A stretch of DNA of 6,496 bases from JASFQI01 sp050115555 (GCA_050115555.1 JASFQI010000291.1:1-6496), one strand, 5' to 3'; numbered from the stretch's first letter, positions 1 through 6,283 are shown. Notes: generated by a model from the sequence alone, not told the origin. Numbers and translations: made by a program.

Positions 1-2
1 GC

Positions 3-872
3 GATCGGGGGATGCTGAGCGAGGAGAATCTGGAGTACCTCATGGGAGAGGACCTGGGCTTCATCGTTTGCCACCGCCTGAGGCAGAACAATGAGATCAA
101 GGATCTGGTCACCACCACCCATGAAGAGCTCAACACCGATCCCAAGGCCGGGGAGCAGTACCGGGAGGAGGAGCGGGAGGGGATCAAGTTTGTGATGGCC
201 TACAATCCGGAAGTGGCTTCGGCCGTGCGCAAGCGCCGGGAGGCGGCCCTGGAAAAGGCCAACGCCTTTATCCAGGATGTGCGCGCCCGGCTCCGCAAGA
301 CCCAGGAGGGCAAGGCCCGGGGCCGGCCCCTGTCCCCGGAAGGGGCACTCCTTCAGGTGCGCGACTACCTCAAGCGGCACAATCTCCTGCGCTGCTACAA
401 GCTCGAGTTGGGGCCCCGGAAGGGGCTGCGGGTGACCTCCGATAGTGCGGCACGGCACTGGGAAAAGCTCATCGACGGAAAGCTGGTGGTGGAGACCACG
501 CTCTGTGATCTTCCTCCGGAAGACGTCATCCGGCGCTACAAGGAACTCCAGCTCATCGAGCGGGGGTTCCGGAGCATGAAGAGCACGCTCAAGCTCCGAC
601 CGTTCTACCACTGGACGGAGCGGCGCATCCGGGCCCATGTGTTTCTCTGTGTCATGGCGCTTCAGATGGAGCGGTACATGACATCTCGGCTCCAGCCCCT
701 GAGGATCTCCGCCAAGACCGCGCTCGAGAAGCTGAGGCAGATCAAGGCCGGGCAGGTGGTCCTGAACGGGGCCAAGGCCCCGGTGATCACCGCCCTGGGC
801 GAGGAGCACAAGGCGATCTTCCAGCAGCTGGAGCTTTCCTTCCCGAAAATCAAGCAGTTGCAGGATTTGTAG
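3..872 (+). CDS. IS1634-like (IS4 superfamily) DDE transposase, C-terminal part
   Basis: The frame is open through the left edge, reading DRGM just before the first in-window ATG at 12, so the gene is cut by the window and its true start is not visible. About 290 residues are seen; transposases of this family are usually around 500 or more. Seen: the DRGMLSEEN segment typical of the second catalytic Asp region, a lysine/arginine- and glutamate-rich middle, and near residues 176-190 (counting from the ATG at 12) YKELQLIERGFRSMK. That last segment matches the Y..L..IE..FR..K signature holding the catalytic Glu. It is followed by LRPFYHW and RIRAHVFLCVMALQ, also typical of the family. The gene ends with TAG at 870-872. 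The visible part has no frameshift or internal stop, so the protein may be intact if its N-terminus exists outside the window. The family call (IS1634 rather than another IS4 group) rests on these motifs only. Confidence 0.85.
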   Translation, partial: DRGMLSEENLEYLMGEDLGFIVCHRLRQNNEIKDLVTTTHEELNTDPKAGEQYREEEREGIKFVMAYNPEVASAVRKRREAALEKANAFIQDVRARLRKTQEGKARGRPLSPEGALLQVRDYLKRHNLLRCYKLELGPRKGLRVTSDSAARHWEKLIDGKLVVETTLCDLPPEDVIRRYKELQLIERGFRSMKSTLKLRPFYHWTERRIRAHVFLCVMALQMERYMTSRLQPLRISAKTALEKLRQIKAGQVVLNGAKAPVITALGEEHKAIFQQLELSFPKIKQLQDL

Positions 873-957
873 TACGAAAATCGACATCGCGAAAACGCTA
901 ACCCTTCAAAATCAAAAGGAATCCGCCATTTCAGCTGTCAAAGTCGAGGAGGGCATT
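873..957 (+). other. Junction between the two insertion-sequence remnants
   Basis: These 85 nt join the stop codon of the IS1634-like transposase to the first clearly IS110-like codons. They are AT-richer than the transposase gene before them. The frame of the downstream IS110 gene is open throughout and reads IDIAKT at 880-897, which resembles the N-terminal Asp motif of IS110 transposases. However, only about 27 residues separate that Asp from the Glu of VVEST, where about 50 are usual. Part is probably the right end of the first element. No terminal inverted repeat or target duplication could be confirmed, because the left end of the first element is outside the window. Confidence 0.4.
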
Positions 958-1821
958 GTGGTGGAATCCACCTTCAACTGGTACTGGCTTGTGGATGCCC
1001 TCATGGATGAGGGATATCGGGTTCACCTGGCCAACCCATCCGCTATCCAACAGTACAAAGGACTGAAGTCCAGTGATGATGTCCACGATGCTTTCTGGCT
1101 TGCCAACATGATGCGCCTCGGGATTCTACCTGAAGGCTATATCTATCCCAAGGAGGAACGTCCGATTCGGGATTTGCTTCGAAAACGGGGGCACTTGGTC
1201 CGGTTACGAACGAGTATCATTCTGAGTTTACAGGGCATCATCCAACGCAACTGAGGGTTCAAGGTTAGCGCCAATGATATGAAGCGACTTCGAGAGAACC
1301 GGATTGAGCCTCTCCTTTCTTCCAACGAAGATCTGGCTCTCAGTGGAAAAGTGAGCAAAGAGGCCATCGATTTCTTTACCCGAAAAATTCGGGAGATCGA
1401 AAGGGTCGTTTTGGAAAAGGTCAGCATCAAGCCTACGTTCCGCTTTTTGAACACGATTCCCGGCGTGGGTCGTATCCTCGCCCTGACGATCATGATGGAG
1501 ACCGGGGTGATCGAGCGTTTCCCGACGATCGGAGACTATGTATCCTATTGCCGGAAGGTACCCACCAACAGGATCAGCAATGGAAAGAGCAAGGGCAAGG
1601 GGAACAAGAAAAACGGGAACAAATATCTGTGCTGGGCCTTTAGCGAGGCAGCCGAATTTGCCAGACGCTCCGATCCCTATGCCAGGGCTTTCTACAATCG
1701 AAAGCTGTCAAAGAGACATCGAATGGTGGCCCATAGCTCCCTGGCCGCCAAGCTTGCCAGGGCGGCCTATGTTGTGATGACACGCAACGAGCCCTTTGAT
1801 GCCGCGAAGCTCTTTGCGTAA
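958..1821 (+). pseudogene. IS110-family transposase, interrupted by an in-frame TGA
   Basis: Two open segments, 958-1254 and 1255-1821, lie in the same frame and are separated only by TGA at 1252-1254. Together they read as one IS110 transposase. The first segment holds VESTFNWYWLVD, with the conserved Glu of the DEDD RuvC-like domain, and SDDVHDAFWLA, with the paired Asp residues, then GILPEGYIYPKEERPIRDLLRKR. The second holds FLNTIPGVGRILALTIM and RISNGKSKGKGNKKNGNKYL, the C-terminal Transposase_20 region that contains the catalytic serine in this family, and ends with TAA at 1819-1821. The first catalytic Asp is missing or displaced, so the N-terminus is probably truncated or rearranged; the GTG at 958 is only the first plausible start. 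A single base change from a sense codon explains the TGA, making the gene most likely inactive. TGA readthrough or recoding is possible but has no support here. Base composition is less GC-rich than in the lysine operon. Confidence 0.85.
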
Positions 1822-1829
1822 CAGTTGGC

Positions 1830-1891
1830 TGGAGCGGTGAACCTTTATGGGGGTTGGTGAAACCATGAGACCTGATTGGAAAGCCGCTCCA
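1830..1891 (+). repeat. Inverted repeat closing a nested hairpin after the IS110 transposase
   Basis: TGGAGCGG at 1830-1837 is the exact complement of CCGCTCCA at 1884-1891, an 8-bp GC-rich stem starting 8 nt after the transposase stop. The enclosed 46 nt contain a smaller hairpin, TGGT-GAA-ACCA. Placement directly behind the transposase gene suits an element-encoded RNA or an end-recognition structure. Function is inferred only. Confidence 0.5.
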
Positions 1892-1922
1892 CCCAAATAG
1901 GTTCTTATGCTTGTTTTTGCCC

Positions 1923-1936
1923 ATGGCGTGAGCCAT
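1923..1936 (+). repeat. Short hairpin with a GNRA-type tetraloop
   Basis: ATGGC (1923-1927), GTGA (1928-1931) and GCCAT (1932-1936) form a perfect 5-bp stem capped by a GUGA tetraloop if transcribed from the plus strand. CCC just before and GGG at 1941-1943 could extend it across a CAAC bulge. A GNRA loop favours an RNA role over a DNA site, but five base pairs alone could be chance. Confidence 0.35.
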
Positions 1937-2137
1937 CAACGGGTTGGTTTTAAGCCACAGATTCCTGTTCCCTTTTGGACACGTCATGGCACCGAAGATT
2001 TTCTGGCCGTCCGGAAAGGGCGGAAGGAGTTGGCCGGGCATTGTGCACAGTTTGCTTTGCTGCGAGACATAGAGGGCCTGTGCGCTATGAAAACCGATAT
2101 GCTCTCTTGCCTTGCCTGCTCTAGATCCAGATGGGTG

Positions 2138-2171
2138 ACTGGACCGGCGACAAAATCGCCGTCACTCCAGT
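2138..2171 (+). repeat. Two-part hairpin with an alternative outer stem
   Basis: The inner stem CGGCGA (2145-2150) pairs with TCGCCG (2156-2161) around a CAAAA loop. The outer stem ACTGGA (2138-2143) pairs with TCCAGT (2166-2171). A competing outer pairing is GTGAC (2135-2139) with GTCAC (2161-2165). The inner six pairs and outer six pairs are perfect, which is unlikely by chance over 34 nt. No T-tract follows on either strand, so it is not a standard terminator. Confidence 0.5.
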
Positions 2172-2406
2172 AATTGAAATCCCGGGTGCAGTGACGAGCA
2201 AAGGACCTGTTGGCCAATTCCGCCGCGTGTTTCACTCTGCCGGAAAACATTCTTTCCCGGTGGGTGGGGGGTATTTATTCCTTTACAGAGGGCCTTTTAA
2301 TGGGTGACCCCCATCCTCTACCGAGGGTGCTTTCCGCCGCCGGGCTCCTCGAAATGCCTGGGGTGTCCTTCGAGCGCTGTTCGGGGTTTTTCAGGTGAGG
2401 CAAGGG

Positions 2407-3414
2407 TCAGAAAAGGTGCTGGACCTTGCGGGCGATATCCAGCACGATCTCGGCATGGCCTTGAGTGTACCCGTTCCCAATGAGCATGCGTACATCCTTG
2501 CCCACACCCTCCGCACCCAGGGCGGCCGCCGTGAAACTCGTGGCCATGCTGAAGAAGTAGACCGTTCCCTCATCCCGAGTCGCCAGGATCGAGGCCATCT
2601 CCGTTCCCGGGACATCCACGCAATTGATCGTGACGTCGGCAAGCTCGCCTTCAAGGGCCATTGAAAGTGTCCGGTAAAACTCGAGCGGCCGCGTGGCATC
2701 GGCGCGAATCACCACATCGGCGAACCCGGCGTTCCGAATGCGCTCACATCCCTTTTTACTGTAGGAGACCCCCACAACCCGCCCGGTCACCCCAGTCCGC
2801 CTGCGAGCCTCGTACATACACAGGAGTCCGGATTTTCCCCCGCCCCCGATAATCAGTACGGTTTCACCCGGCCGGACCAGCTTGGCGGTCTGGGCCGGGG
2901 CACCGGCCACATCCAGCATGGCCAGGGCATAGTCTTCGGGAAGGTCGTCCGGGAGCGCGGCGTAGATGCCGCTTGCGAAAAGGATGGCATTGCCCTCGAT
3001 CCGGACCTGATCCCGATCCTCGTCCACGTCCAGGATGCTCCGAATCTTCAAGGGAGTCAAACTGAGGGAGACCAGCGTGGCAATCCTCTCGCCGGGGCTC
3101 ACCCCGCCAGGAAAGCGCTCGCCGACCCGGGCCACCTGCCCGAGAAGCATGCCCCCGGACCCGGTCACGGGGTTGTGCTGCTTGCCGCGCTCGGCCACGG
3201 TACGCAGGATGATCTGCCCGATCTTTTCTTTGTCCCCGCCGGCCTCCTCCCGGATCTGCCGAAAACTGGCTGCATCGATATTCAGCGTGTCCACATCGAT
3301 CAGGAGCTCGTTGTCCGCGGGCTCCATGGTGTTGTCCAGCTTCCACGCCGCCTGGGGGAGGACCCCTTCGGGCTCGATCACCCGGTGCGATCCATATGGG
3401 CATCCTTGTTTCAC
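2407..3414 (-). CDS. kdd: L-erythro-3,5-diaminohexanoate dehydrogenase
   Basis: Cytoplasmic enzyme of lysine fermentation: it oxidatively deaminates L-erythro-3,5-diaminohexanoate to 5-amino-3-oxohexanoate with NAD(P)+, releasing ammonia and supplying the substrate of Kce. The 335-residue protein has about the usual family length. Its N-terminus, KQGCPYGSHRVIEPEGVLPQ, resembles the family's conserved start and supports the GTG start at 3414, which is preceded by a strong Shine-Dalgarno GGGAGG six bases upstream. A Met at residue 30 would cut off this conserved block. A GroES-like, alcohol-dehydrogenase-type N-terminal half leads into a Rossmann segment, VLIIGGGGKSGLL (residues 186-198), whose glycine-rich turn binds the nucleotide. 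Later segments VVGVSYSKKGCERIRNAG and INCVDVPGTEMA fit the same fold. It is the last gene of the run, 203 nt after kamB, and ends with TGA at 2409-2407. The gap carries tandem repeats, so kdd may be expressed partly apart from kamB. Family identity is strong and fits the context of kamD, kamE and kce. Confidence 0.93.
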   Translation of the reverse strand: MKQGCPYGSHRVIEPEGVLPQAAWKLDNTMEPADNELLIDVDTLNIDAASFRQIREEAGGDKEKIGQIILRTVAERGKQHNPVTGSGGMLLGQVARVGERFPGGVSPGERIATLVSLSLTPLKIRSILDVDEDRDQVRIEGNAILFASGIYAALPDDLPEDYALAMLDVAGAPAQTAKLVRPGETVLIIGGGGKSGLLCMYEARRRTGVTGRVVGVSYSKKGCERIRNAGFADVVIRADATRPLEFYRTLSMALEGELADVTINCVDVPGTEMASILATRDEGTVYFFSMATSFTAAALGAEGVGKDVRMLIGNGYTQGHAEIVLDIARKVQHLF

Positions 3415-3419
3415 GACGA

Positions 3420-3427
3420 ACCTCCCT
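3420..3427 (-). promoter_or_regulatory. Ribosome binding site of kdd
   Basis: On the minus strand the sequence reads AGGGAGGT, six bases from the GTG start at 3414. It is close to the consensus and decides in favour of this GTG as the start codon. Confidence 0.75.
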
Positions 3428-3441
3428 CAACTTCAAAATAA

Positions 3442-3473
3442 GGATTCAAGGATTGAAGGATTGAAGGATTGAC
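3442..3473. repeat. Tandem repeat block A, 8-nt unit GGATTGAA
   Basis: Four consecutive units: GGATTCAA (3442), GGATTGAA (3450), GGATTGAA (3458) and GGATTGAC (3466). The first and last differ by one base each. The block lies 27 nt upstream of the kdd start and runs directly into block B. Confidence 0.9.
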
Positions 3474-3499
3474 GGGGTAAGGGGTAAGGGGTAAGGGGT
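3474..3499. repeat. Tandem repeat block B, 7-nt unit GGGGTAA
   Basis: Three perfect GGGGTAA units (3474, 3481, 3488) are followed by a partial unit GGGGT (3495-3499). It begins at the next base after block A and ends where block C begins. The exact complement CCTTACCCCTT occurs at 3608-3618, beside the kamB stop. Confidence 0.9.
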
Positions 3500-3527
3500 G
3501 ATTCGTGATTCGTGGTTCGTGGTTCGA
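3500..3527. repeat. Tandem repeat block C, 7-nt unit GATTCGT / GGTTCGT
   Basis: Four units: GATTCGT (3500), GATTCGT (3507), GGTTCGT (3514) and GGTTCGA (3521). It follows block B without a spacer. The complement CACGAAT at 3536-3542 could pair with ATTCGTG inside the block. Heptamers of this type recur between genes in a number of bacterial genomes, as far as I recall; this was not searched here. Confidence 0.9.
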
Positions 3528-3593
3528 AAATCAGGCACGAATGGAGTCCGCGACGAAGCATTGAACCTTCGGTCCCTCCAGCCCTTCTCTCTT

Positions 3594-3618
3594 CCTTTTT
3601 CCTTTTTCCTTACCCCTT
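3594..3618 (-). repeat. Purine-rich tract with the complement of repeat block B, after kamB
   Basis: On the plus strand there are two CCTTTTT units (3594-3607), then CCTTACCCCTT (3608-3618), which touches the kamB stop codon. In the operon transcript this reads AAGGGGUAAGG followed by purine-rich repeats. Eleven bases can pair with repeat block B, about 110 nt downstream. This could form a large intercistronic hairpin. The effect on termination or RNA stability is inference. Confidence 0.6.
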
Positions 3619-4643
3619 TAATCCTGATCTTGGCTTCCGCCAAACCCTGCCACCACGTCGTACACCGGGACCCCGTCGAGGGCATCGCGGACGGCCTCGA
3701 AAAACGTCCTGGCATCGAACGCCCATCCCTCCGGGGAGACCGGGTTGACCGTGACCGCAATCAGCTGAAGGGGCTTCACCACCTCCAGCACCCCGCCATG
3801 GGCCAGAAACCGTTTCACCTGTGCATGGTCCACAAAAAGACATGTGGCATCCCGTACCACGACCCGGACCGGGCTGCCCATGAGATCCAGAAGCAGGGAA
3901 TCGGTCAGGGCCCCGCCCACCAGCACGGAGGCCCCTTCCCCGCGAACGATCTCCTGCAGGCGGGCTTCTCCTTTCAGGACTGCGGCTGCCTCGATCTCGC
4001 GACTGCGATCCCCGGTGGTCCGAACGATCACCCTTCCGGGTCGCCATGCCGCCTTCAGCTCCTGTGCCGTGGCCGGAAGGATCAGCTGCTGAACCCGGGC
4101 CTGCGTGATCCTCACCACCTCGTCCAAATCCTCGTTCAGAATAGCACCCGTCGCCAGCACGCACCCTTGGGTCACGCGAGGCGAAGCCAGGCTTTGTCGA
4201 TCGATGGCTCCGTCCACGAGGACCAGCTCAGCGCCCAGAGCAAGAAGCCGGTCCACCACCGTATGAAGCTGCTCCGCGCGGCTGGGCCCGGCCACCTCCA
4301 CGGTTCCCGGGGCCCGCACCCTTGCCATAACCACGGGTCCCAGCGGTGTGGCAAGGGATGTCTGCTCCACGGTTTCCAGCACCGCCGTCCCCACGTCCAG
4401 GCACATCTCGGCCGTGGCGATGAGGGTGCCTGCTTCAGCCTGTATAGCGGGCTTTCTGCGGTACGTAAGCACATCCCATGTTTCCCCGTCCCGACCAATA
4501 GAGGTCAAGCCCAGCGCACGACCCTCCCTTTCAGCGGCAACGGCAATGTGATTCAGGGAAACGGTCTTGCCCGCGTTCTTGGCCATGCCGAAAACGGCCA
4601 GAGATCGTGGACAGACCCGGCATATCCTGTCCCAGAGACTCAT
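3618..4643 (-). CDS. kamB: Probable lysine 5,6-aminomutase reactivase subunit KamB
   Basis: KamB proteins are encoded with the adenosylcobalamin-dependent lysine 5,6-aminomutase and are thought, together with the MutS-like ATPase KamC, to reactivate it after B12 damage; direct biochemical proof is limited. The 341-residue protein is soluble, with no signal peptide or membrane segment. Near the N-terminus it has AVFGMAKNAGKTVSLNHI (residues 16-33), a P-loop-like nucleotide-binding motif with GKT at 25-27 but not the canonical spacing. A Walker-B-like hydrophobic strand, LVLVDGAIDR, lies at 140-149. The rest shows alternating hydrophobic strands and helices without a motif I can name. The ATG at 4643 overlaps the kce stop in ATGA, so translation is probably coupled to kce; the upstream Shine-Dalgarno is weak. 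The gene stops with TAA at 3620-3618. The KamB name rests on the remembered family look, the P-loop variant, the size and the neighbours. Confidence 0.75.
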   Translation of the reverse strand: MSLWDRICRVCPRSLAVFGMAKNAGKTVSLNHIAVAAEREGRALGLTSIGRDGETWDVLTYRRKPAIQAEAGTLIATAEMCLDVGTAVLETVEQTSLATPLGPVVMARVRAPGTVEVAGPSRAEQLHTVVDRLLALGAELVLVDGAIDRQSLASPRVTQGCVLATGAILNEDLDEVVRITQARVQQLILPATAQELKAAWRPGRVIVRTTGDRSREIEAAAVLKGEARLQEIVRGEGASVLVGGALTDSLLLDLMGSPVRVVVRDATCLFVDHAQVKRFLAHGGVLEVVKPLQLIAVTVNPVSPEGWAFDARTFFEAVRDALDGVPVYDVVAGFGGSQDQD

Positions 4644-5455
4644 CCGTCAAGGCCCAGAATCGCTCGGGCATCCGCCGGCTCGGCCACATCCCGTCCGAGC
4701 TCCCCGGCCAGGCGAACCACGCGATCCACCAGGGGAGCATTGCCGCGGGCCAGCTCTCCCTTGCGGTAGTACATGTTGTCCTCCAGGCCCACCCGGGCGT
4801 GCCCCCCGAGGAGCACGGCCGTGGTGGCCATGGGAAGCTGGTGCGGACCAATGCCGGCCACGGACCATGTAGACTCTGAAGGGATGGTTTCCACGAGATG
4901 AAGCAGGTTCTTGAGGCTCGCCGGAAGGGCCCCGGGGACCCCCAGAACGAAATCGAAGTGGAGGGGGGCGATCACATGTCCCTTCCTTTCCAGCCACAGG
5001 GCATTGGCGACCATGCCCGCATCGAAGATCTCGATCTCCGGCTTGACACCGTGGGCCTTCATGGCCTCGGCGAACCGGACCATCAGATCCCGCGGGTTGA
5101 AGAACACCTCGTCGCCGAAGTTCACTGTTCCCGCGGTCAGGCTGGCCATCTCAGGGCGAAGCCCCACGGGTTGGAGACGTTCCTCGGCCGTCATGCCCAC
5201 GGCACCGCCCGTGGATACCTGCACGACCGCCTTGCAGCGTTCTCTTACACGCTCCACGATTTCCCGATACGTTTCTCGATCCTGGGTAGGCCGCCCCTCC
5301 GGATCCCGGGCATGAAGGTGCACAACGGATGCTCCCGCTTCGCAGGCCCGGCGCGCTTCCTCGGCGATTTCCTCGGGTGTCAGCGGAAGATGGGGCGTGT
5401 CCTCCCGGGTCAACTCCGCACCCACCACCGCAGCCGTGACGATGAGTTTTTCCAT
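4640..5455 (-). CDS. kce: 3-keto-5-aminohexanoate cleavage enzyme
   Basis: Zinc enzyme of the BKACE (DUF849) family. It converts 5-amino-3-oxohexanoate and acetyl-CoA to acetoacetate and L-3-aminobutyryl-CoA, the carbon-splitting exchange step of lysine fermentation. The 271-residue protein has full family length. Seen: VVHLHARDPEGRPTQD, with His46 and His48 as metal ligands; Glu14; VQVSTGGA, with Ser81; and RVGLEDNMY, with Arg221, Glu225 (third metal ligand) and Asp226. These match the catalytic set known from the characterised Cloacimonas enzyme with small numbering shifts. Other BKACE members use different beta-keto acids, so the substrate is assigned from kamDE and kdd in the same run. 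The ATG at 5455 has the purine-rich AAAGGAAG 5 bases upstream; a perfect AGGAGG sits farther off, at 5476-5471. The gene begins 62 nt after kamE and overlaps kamB by 4 nt. Confidence 0.93.
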   Translation of the reverse strand: MEKLIVTAAVVGAELTREDTPHLPLTPEEIAEEARRACEAGASVVHLHARDPEGRPTQDRETYREIVERVRERCKAVVQVSTGGAVGMTAEERLQPVGLRPEMASLTAGTVNFGDEVFFNPRDLMVRFAEAMKAHGVKPEIEIFDAGMVANALWLERKGHVIAPLHFDFVLGVPGALPASLKNLLHLVETIPSESTWSVAGIGPHQLPMATTAVLLGGHARVGLEDNMYYRKGELARGNAPLVDRVVRLAGELGRDVAEPADARAILGLDG

Positions 5456-5517
5456 TTCGTCTTCCTTTGGCCTCCTGACCGTTCACCGTGAAAGGGAAGC
5501 CGTTCCCATCGGGCCTG
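5456..5517 (-). other. kamE-kce intergenic gap with small inverted repeats and kce ribosome binding site
   Basis: GGGAA (5494-5498) and TTCCC (5503-5507) form a 5-bp stem with a 4-nt loop. TTCAC and GTGAA meet around one base at 5482-5492. Neither is followed by a T-tract, so termination is unlikely. AGGAGG (5476-5471) and AAAGGAAG (5468-5461) precede the kce ATG; the nearer one has suitable spacing. Confidence 0.5.
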
Positions 5518-6279
5518 TCACCTCGTCTCCATTCTGCGCGCCAACTCCTGGACCAGGTAGGAGGCCACGTGCTCCGGAAAGGTGCCGCGTCCGAAACCGG
5601 CATCGTAGCCGAGCTCCTTGGCGAGCTCCGGGGTGATGTGCGGTCCCCCCACGACCAGCACCATCTCTTCGCTCAGCCCTTCGGCCTCGAGCATCTCGAT
5701 GAGGCGCGTGAGGTTCTTCAGGTGTGCGTTTTTCTGGGTCACCACCTGGGAGACGAGGAGCGCGTCGGCGTGCTCCTCCATGGCCCGGGCCACCAGGGTC
5801 TCGCACGGGACCTGGGCGCCCATGTTGACGGCTTGAATCCAGGGATAGCTCTCCAGGCCCTTGTGCATGTCGTAGCCCTTCATGTTCATGATGGCGTCGA
5901 TACCCACAGTGTGGGCGTCGCTCCCGATGCAGGCCCCGATCACCACGATCTTCCGGCCGAAGGTTTCCTGAATGAAGCGGTTGATCTCGGCCGGCTCCAT
6001 GATCTCGTACTCCACCTCGTGCACCTGAATCGTGCTGAAATCCACGCTTTCCCGAATGTGGCCGTACACCACGAAAAAGGTAAAGCCCGGATCGATGCCC
6101 TCCATGAGGACCACCCGGGTGTCGTGGAATCCCATCTTGCCCGCCAGAATCAGCGCGGCCTGACGGGCCTTTTCCCCGGCCGGGACCGGGAGGGTAAAGG
6201 ACATCTGGACCGCCCCGTCTCCCCACGTGTCCCCGTACGCCGTGACCCTCTCCGAACCCGCCTGTGATCCCGCATTCAT
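5518..6279 (-). CDS. kamE: Lysine 5,6-aminomutase beta subunit (B12-binding)
   Basis: With KamD this subunit forms the adenosylcobalamin- and PLP-dependent enzyme that turns beta-lysine (3,6-diaminohexanoate) into 3,5-diaminohexanoate. The cobalamin signature GSDAHTVG is present with Asp121 and the cobalt-ligating His123 (counted from the ATG at 6279). Eleven residues on, Lys134 in NMKGYD matches the PLP-binding lysine known as Lys144 in the clostridial enzyme, where the ligand is His133, so the spacing is identical. The downstream QVVTQKNAHLKNLTRLIE and VLVVGGPHI fit the Rossmann-like B12 domain. At 253 residues it is near the usual 250-260. The ATG at 6279 is preferred: AAGGGGGG lies 7 bases upstream and kamD ends 4 bases before it. 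A GTG at 6297 would add six residues, overlap the end of kamD and absorb the ribosome binding site. It ends with TGA at 5520-5518. No truncation or missing cofactor residue is seen. Confidence 0.95.
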   Translation of the reverse strand: MNAGSQAGSERVTAYGDTWGDGAVQMSFTLPVPAGEKARQAALILAGKMGFHDTRVVLMEGIDPGFTFFVVYGHIRESVDFSTIQVHEVEYEIMEPAEINRFIQETFGRKIVVIGACIGSDAHTVGIDAIMNMKGYDMHKGLESYPWIQAVNMGAQVPCETLVARAMEEHADALLVSQVVTQKNAHLKNLTRLIEMLEAEGLSEEMVLVVGGPHITPELAKELGYDAGFGRGTFPEHVASYLVQELARRMETR

Positions 6280-6283
6280 GCCT

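Larger units (their letters stand above)
1822..2406. other. Non-coding stretch between the IS110 pseudogene and kdd
   Basis: No open frame here looks like a protein: those present are short, overlap on both strands and show no family motif. The part nearest the IS110 gene (about 1822-2180) has several stable inverted repeats (1830-1891, 1923-1936, 2138-2171) and may be the non-coding end of that element. IS110-family elements encode a structured bridge RNA from a non-coding end, downstream of the transposase gene in the IS1111 group. The part nearest kdd (about 2200-2406) should be the 3' flank of the lysine operon. It shows an imperfect hairpin at 2240-2260 (CCGGAAA against TTTCCCGG, one bulged base) and a 6-bp inverted repeat at 2348-2374. 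Neither has a T-tract in the direction of the operon, so no convincing rho-independent terminator for kdd was found. The boundary between element and host DNA could not be placed. Confidence 0.5.

Noticed and set aside
1252..1254. TGA as a selenocysteine codon
   Set aside because: IS110 transposases are not known selenoproteins, the position is not a catalytic residue, and no SECIS-like hairpin was evident just after it.
1984..2250. Short minus-strand open frame in the gap before kdd
   Set aside because: It has no recognisable motif, overlaps an equally long plus-strand frame, and runs through the 2138-2171 hairpin.
2368..2391. Possible plus-strand terminator: weak hairpin followed by TTTTT
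   Set aside because: The stem is only six pairs with two G-U wobbles, and the direction is opposite to kdd, so it does not end the lysine operon.
3442..3527. CRISPR array
   Set aside because: Units are 7-8 nt with no spacers between them.
3498..4769. A 423-codon open frame on the plus strand opposite kamB and the end of kce
   Set aside because: It mirrors kamB on the other strand, starts in the tandem-repeat gap, is rich in His, Pro, Arg and Gly, and shows no family motif. GC-rich third positions in kamB keep the opposite frame open.
4898..5491. A 197-codon open frame on the plus strand opposite kce
   Set aside because: It lies fully across kce, which has the zinc ligands and catalytic residues; no motif is seen in the opposite frame.
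5488..6267. A 259-codon open frame on the plus strand opposite kamE
   Set aside because: kamE on the minus strand has every cofactor motif; the opposite frame is a composition shadow.
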